From Serripes groenlandicus (Eukaryota; Mollusca; Bivalvia; Cardiida; Cardiidae), in contig JASEVX010000007.1 of assembly GCA_031761405.1 (NCBI GenBank), forward strand, positions 40,718,646-40,782,645: a DNA stretch of 64,000 nt, read 5' to 3'. The translations under genes were made by a program, and so were the position numbers. The notes under the pieces are model-generated. The model had not been told where the DNA came from, did not search any database, and saw only the letters and a list, made by a program, of their open reading frames with translations. This document shows, one piece after another, positions 50,601-56,600 of this stretch (positions are counted from its first letter, which is position 1; each line of letters starts with the position of its first letter).

Positions 50601-53600
50601 TATAAATTGGCTGGCATTATTTGATGCAGAAAAATAGAATCTTGTTTCCAAAGAGAGATTGAATTGAAGTTTTATTTCAGGTTCATGGTGCCCAAAGTTA
50701 TACGTAAACCATCGTTGTTTTTCTGGTCCGTATCTCAGTAAGGGACGGATCTGTGAACTCCCTAGATCCGTTGGACCTGGGCCAATGGGAATGGTTTTGA
50801 AGGAGGTGATAACATTGTTGATAGGCATTGCTTATAAGTCATGTCGGGTACTTAAGGAATTGCAGCTTGAGGGTCCGGCCAATCCTAGAATGCAGCTTCA
50901 GTTTCTTAAAGCTAAGTAAGTTGTCAGTTTCTCAAAGCTAATAAATTTGTAAGGCTCTAAATGGGAAGTAAAGTGTCAGTTTCTCAAAGCTTAGTAAGTT
51001 GTCAGTTTCTCGAAGCTAAGCAAGTTGTAAGTCTCTCAAAGCAAGGAAGGTCGTCAGTTTCTTAAAGCTAAGTAAGTTGTCAGTTTCTCATACCAAAGTA
51101 AGATGTTTTAATGATTTGCTCTTTCTTTTTAATATGTCAAAATATTTAGTTTACTGCATTTTAGTTTAATCCTTCCCCACTTACAACAAATTTGTGACAG
51201 ATGACTTTTAAAATGTATAGGCAAAAATATGGTTATATCTATAATTGAAAGTATAATTATTGAGTAGAGTTGAAAATATGGAAAAAGGAGAAATTGCTAG
51301 TTATTGAGTAGAGTTGAAAACATGGCAAAGGGAGAAATTGCTTATCATGAGCCAAAATTATGCATAAAAATGCATCTGCATGTGGGAAATGGTTACATTT
51401 GATATTATTTATTACAGATATAAAGGTAAAAGTTACAAAGGCTGCATTGAAGTTTGTCGTTATGATGCACAACTGGAGGAATATTGTCGTAATATATGTA
51501 TCAAACTCGAGTGTTGTCCTTACCTGTTCAGTGTACTCCACGTAGAAGATAACTGTCCAGAAAATTGCCAACAACTGACTAAAACTAAATATAGTAAGTT
51601 TCTTTACTTTTTGTATCGCCTGTCTGTTAGGCAGGAAGACACTAGTGGATCACTTCTCCATCATCTGTCCGTCTGTCTGTCTATAAATCCATCTGTCTGT
51701 TAGGCAGGGAGACACTTATGGATCACTTCTCCGTCATCTGTCCATCCATCTAAGTGTAAGGCAGGAAAATACTATGAAGTCACTTCTCCATCATCTGTTC
51801 GTCCGTCTGTCAGTCCAGCTGCATTATTTGTGCAGGCCTAAAAAAAATGCAACTTACTACATGTGAAAGTGATAAGCAAATTTATATGTTGGAATGTTAA
51901 ACCATTTTTATCAGAATATTTTTTGTAAACAGGGAACTATTTTAACATGTCCCTGTTTAAATATCTTTACCATTTGACTGCTAGAACAGATTTTATGAAG
52001 CCTGTGCCACCAGTATATAGTCAGGCCAGAAGGGGCATTCCCACTGTGAGACTAGGACTCATCCAAATGCAAAGCTAGACAAGTCCATTTTGTTTTAAAA
52101 ATTCAGCATTGAAAGGGTTAAAACACAGTTAAAACTTGTATATAAGAATTGTTTGCCAGGTGGGTGAAGGAATCCGCTGTGGTCGAGTGGTTAGCGTCGG
52201 GGATTTCGAAACCGGGTGTCCCGGGTTCGATCCCCAGTCGCGGCACTACGGTCATGGTGGAGTGCACTTGGGCAATGCACATTTTCTAGCCTAGTACTGG
52301 TTTGTTTACCCAGGGATCATGAATAATTAAATTTAATTGCGCGCTAAATGACCTTAGCTGTCGATGCGCCATAAAACAATATACATTCATTCCAGGTGGG
52401 TGAGTGGACATTTTGACTTTTCTAGTCAAAGTTCTCGGGAAATTAGCTTGAGTTATTGTCACTGTTTCAAATCTGGTTTCATATATATACAGTTGTTGTC
52501 ATAAATACTTAGCTATTGTTATGAAAAAAGGATGTATCTATTTCCTTTTAAAGAAATGTGAACAAAGAATATAAGATTATGATTTGAAACTAATGAAAGA
52601 AATTCAGGTAAAATCTTAAAATGGCTCATAATGAACAATTTCTTCTTGACATTTTACTTGTTTCATTAAAACTTCAATGTTTGCTATAACTTTTGACCCG
52701 TCAGAGATAAGGCTTTTGTAATAGGCATGTGTTTTGTTTGCGACAAGATCTTTCTATTATGAATCACGCTTGTTTATTCACTTTGGTCAAATGTTGGAAA
52801 GAATATTGGTGGAGTTGGGGTTCAAACTTGCAATATTTTGATTGATAGCTTACCAACTGAGCTACTGGAGCTCAACCTACTTTAAAAAAAAGAGCATTGG
52901 CAATTTTGTTGGTTCTGGGAGGGGTGGTGTTGAATTTTTGTTTCATAAACATACATTATGTATTCACTGGCACCAACTAACTGACAAACTGATGTTATAG
53001 TAAAATGTGAGTAACATAAACATTTCCTTTTTAGCTCGTCTGCTTCTGATATTGTTGGCGGCATCTCCGTTGTCTGCGTCTTCAAATATCTGTAACCTTA
53101 GCTCTTGTTAGCCTTTAGGGTTATATTAAAATTAAAAGAAAAAATCTTTTATTTTTTAGCCCTTACTTAAATTATAGGCTGCCTTATAATATTATACAAT
53201 TATGTATAATACAGTAAGAACCACAGGTAGCCTACGAATATTGTAAGGGTTAAAACAAATAAAAAAATCTTTTTAATTTAACTGACATCTGAAAAAGAAA
53301 TTGTTAAAAAAAAAATCACACTTTAATATTACATCGGTTTGGCACTCTGGTATTTTTGCAGATTACAACTACGGCAAAAAGAAAAAGAAGGCTGTTGGAC
53401 GGCCCCCGCTGTCTTCAAATACAGACAAGGGTCCAAAATTAGGTGTCAAACGTGGACGTAAGAAGAAACGATTTCACTTGATTCATAAGAAGTCTCATGC
53501 TCATTCAGCCTACATTCCAAAACTTTTACATGAGAAGGACAATGCAGATGATGTCTTTATGAATAGGGATATTGGAGATGAAGGTTTTATAGATGATGAA

Positions 53601-56600
53601 AGAAGCTGGGTTCATTCATCTAGGGATTGTAAGTGATTTTTAGCTTATCTGTTTTTCAAGGCCATTAAAGATTGAGCTTGAAGGTGGTTAATATTCTCTT
53701 ACAAATCTAGCATTTTGCCATATTAATGTATGGGCCAAATCTGGCGAGTTTGGGTCTATTGGAGCAGTTTCTCCTTTGCCAAAATGTTTTAAACTCTATT
53801 TAATAATCATACTTTCAATAGGAGAAATTTTCCATATTTTTGCCTGCCATAATGTGTTTGCAAAGTCATTTGCTGCAAACTTGTGAGAAAGAATTAAGCA
53901 CCCATTTTGAATGCTAACTGTTACAAGTTTATGCCATTTTTCAATGATAAAGAAGTATTCAACCATGAAACAATTTGATCCTTAACCTTTCCCACATACT
54001 CAAAATTGCAAAAATCTATGAATTCATGTTTACTTCTTGAACAGAGTTGAAAACAGTATGATTAAACGCAAAAGTTGCTCATCATTAACAATTTCTCCTT
54101 TCGCCAAACTTTTTCAAATTTTCACAAATGTTGTCTGCAGTAGATGTGTCTACAAGTGGGGAAGGGTTATGTGTGATTACCTAATCAACCATTTAATATT
54201 GTTTTTACAGTTTCGCCTTCTAAAAAGAGAAAGTACACTCATCACATCCCCCCTCCGTCAGATATCCAGACGCGCGGGGCAAAACTACCGAAATACAGCT
54301 TCGAGAGAAAGACGCATAAAAAGATACTGCTGACGTCTTCAAGCCCGCCTTTAAAAACAAAAACGAAAATCAGACATACTTCTGTAAGTAAACTTTCGTA
54401 GGACCTTCCATTATTGTTAGTACCCTTAATTCGTGACGTTATTATTCTCGCACTTATATCACGTGACTTTGTCCTTTTAGCCGATTTGAAACTGTAAAAT
54501 TATTTCCCAATGACCAAACTATTTGCTGACATATTTCAACAATAAAATGCATCTTAAACAGTTTTGTTATTTGTTGTCATTATATACCAAAATTAGAGAA
54601 CAGTTTTAACCCCCCAAAACAGGAAATATCGGACATGAAAATTTACCGTGAGAAGGGTGCTTTGTTGTTTACAAAATGGCGGCCAGGGTCATGTGATTTG
54701 TTTGACCTAATTACTAGAAATGTTTAACGAATATCCCATTAAAAATATGGCAATTTTGAAATCTGTATTGATCTTTGTGATGATATAAATATAGGATGCT
54801 TACAGGGTACCAAATGTATCCATGCAGACCCTTCAGGTTGACACAGTGGGATAAAAATAGTTCCCAAATAATGACGTCACGAAAATAGGGTAACAATTTC
54901 AGCTTCGGACTAGTTGAACACATGTGTATTCAAGATTTTTTTTTTGTGAATTATAATTTTTCAAAGGATTTTTTGTTCGAAACTTGGAGGAAATAAATAA
55001 ATCTCTCGGGTAAGACATGACATTTCGTATCATTCACTAAGCCTTCTGCATGTTAAGTCTTTGAATCCTTACCGTCATGAAATTCGAATATTCGAGGATA
55101 CAAACAGATGCTTTCTGACGCCTCAGCAGCAGACAACTTTTGAAAATCTTGTGACAAAAGAAAGCATTGAGCATAACAATATATAACTAATGTTTCAATT
55201 GTTAAGTACATTTGTGGACCTGCCCTCTAACAACGTCAACCTCAGCCATTATTGTCCATGCAGGTCCACAAAACTACATAGCGACCTGAACATATAACAT
55301 TTATTTACATTTGAACGATTTGGAATGCTATAAAAAGAGATATTTATGCTTGTGTAACAAACAAGCGCTTCTGCATTTGGCTTTTAACGGGTAAAATTTC
55401 TGGTAACTTATGTTGTATTTAGATAAAAATGCGATTTTAAGACACACATTTAAGCCTAAGCATTTTCGCCTCCTGCAGATTTTTCGGTTTCAGGAATCAT
55501 TACACTATATCTCTATCCCCCTGAGACGGCATGTGTCGGCCCAGATTAGCCTGGGTCGATGCATCAGCTGAGTCCATTATGTTGGTTTTCTTGTGAAACG
55601 GCTCATTTTATGAAACTATCATTTCTCTGTATATTTCTTAAACCATTTCCCACATATGTCAACTCTGCAGCAGACGACATTGCAAACATCCAGGTTAAAT
55701 ATGGTTAACCGCTATAAATGAATAGAGTTCAAACACTGACAACAGAAGAAATGGCTTGTTTTGAGCAATTTCTTCTTTTGTCACAATGTTTTTAAAAGTC
55801 GTCTGATGTAGAGGCGTTAGAAAGCGTATGTATGTGGGAAAGGGTTAATACTCGGAGTCTATGTAACATAAGTATACAATGTAATGATATTATGCCCACC
55901 GCCCTGTAATGAATTCATGGTCTCACTGGTTTCAGCCACAACAAAAATTAGAGAGATATTTTGATGGTCGAATATTGATGCCAAGAGAAGAGTCACTACA
56001 ACTTGACAGTAACCCTCTGCACTGGTCAGTGGATCGAGTGGTCAGTTTTATCAAAAGTACAGATTGTTCACATCTTGCCAGAATCATCAAAGAACAGGTC
56101 AGTTTTATTTTAACCATATCGGACATAAAAAAACAAATTTGCAGCAGACGACTTTGAATATAAATCTAGGCAAGCATATGATCTATATAAATGAGAGTAT
56201 AATTATTGAATAAGTTTGAAACATTGTGGCATTCAGAGCAATTTTGCTCTTGCCTCAATGTTTTCAAAAGTCTAATTTTGCAGAGGCGTCAGAAAGCGTC
56301 TATATGTCAGAACCAGTTAAGATTTTGGAGTTCATGAATGGAAAGATCTAGGTTGTGCATCTCAGCATCCAATACTTTTTCTTCTTGTTTCATGCTTTTA
56401 AAACCGTTTCAACAAACAACAAATCTGCAGCAGACATTTGCACAAACATGGAAAATCTCTTTAAATACAAATATGGTTATTAAATAGAGTTGAAAACTTT
56501 GAGGCAAAAGGAGAAATTGTTCATTATCAGCAATTTACTTCTTTTGCCCCAATCTTTTAAAAAAGTTGTCTGCTACCAATGTGTCAAAAAGTCGTCTGCT

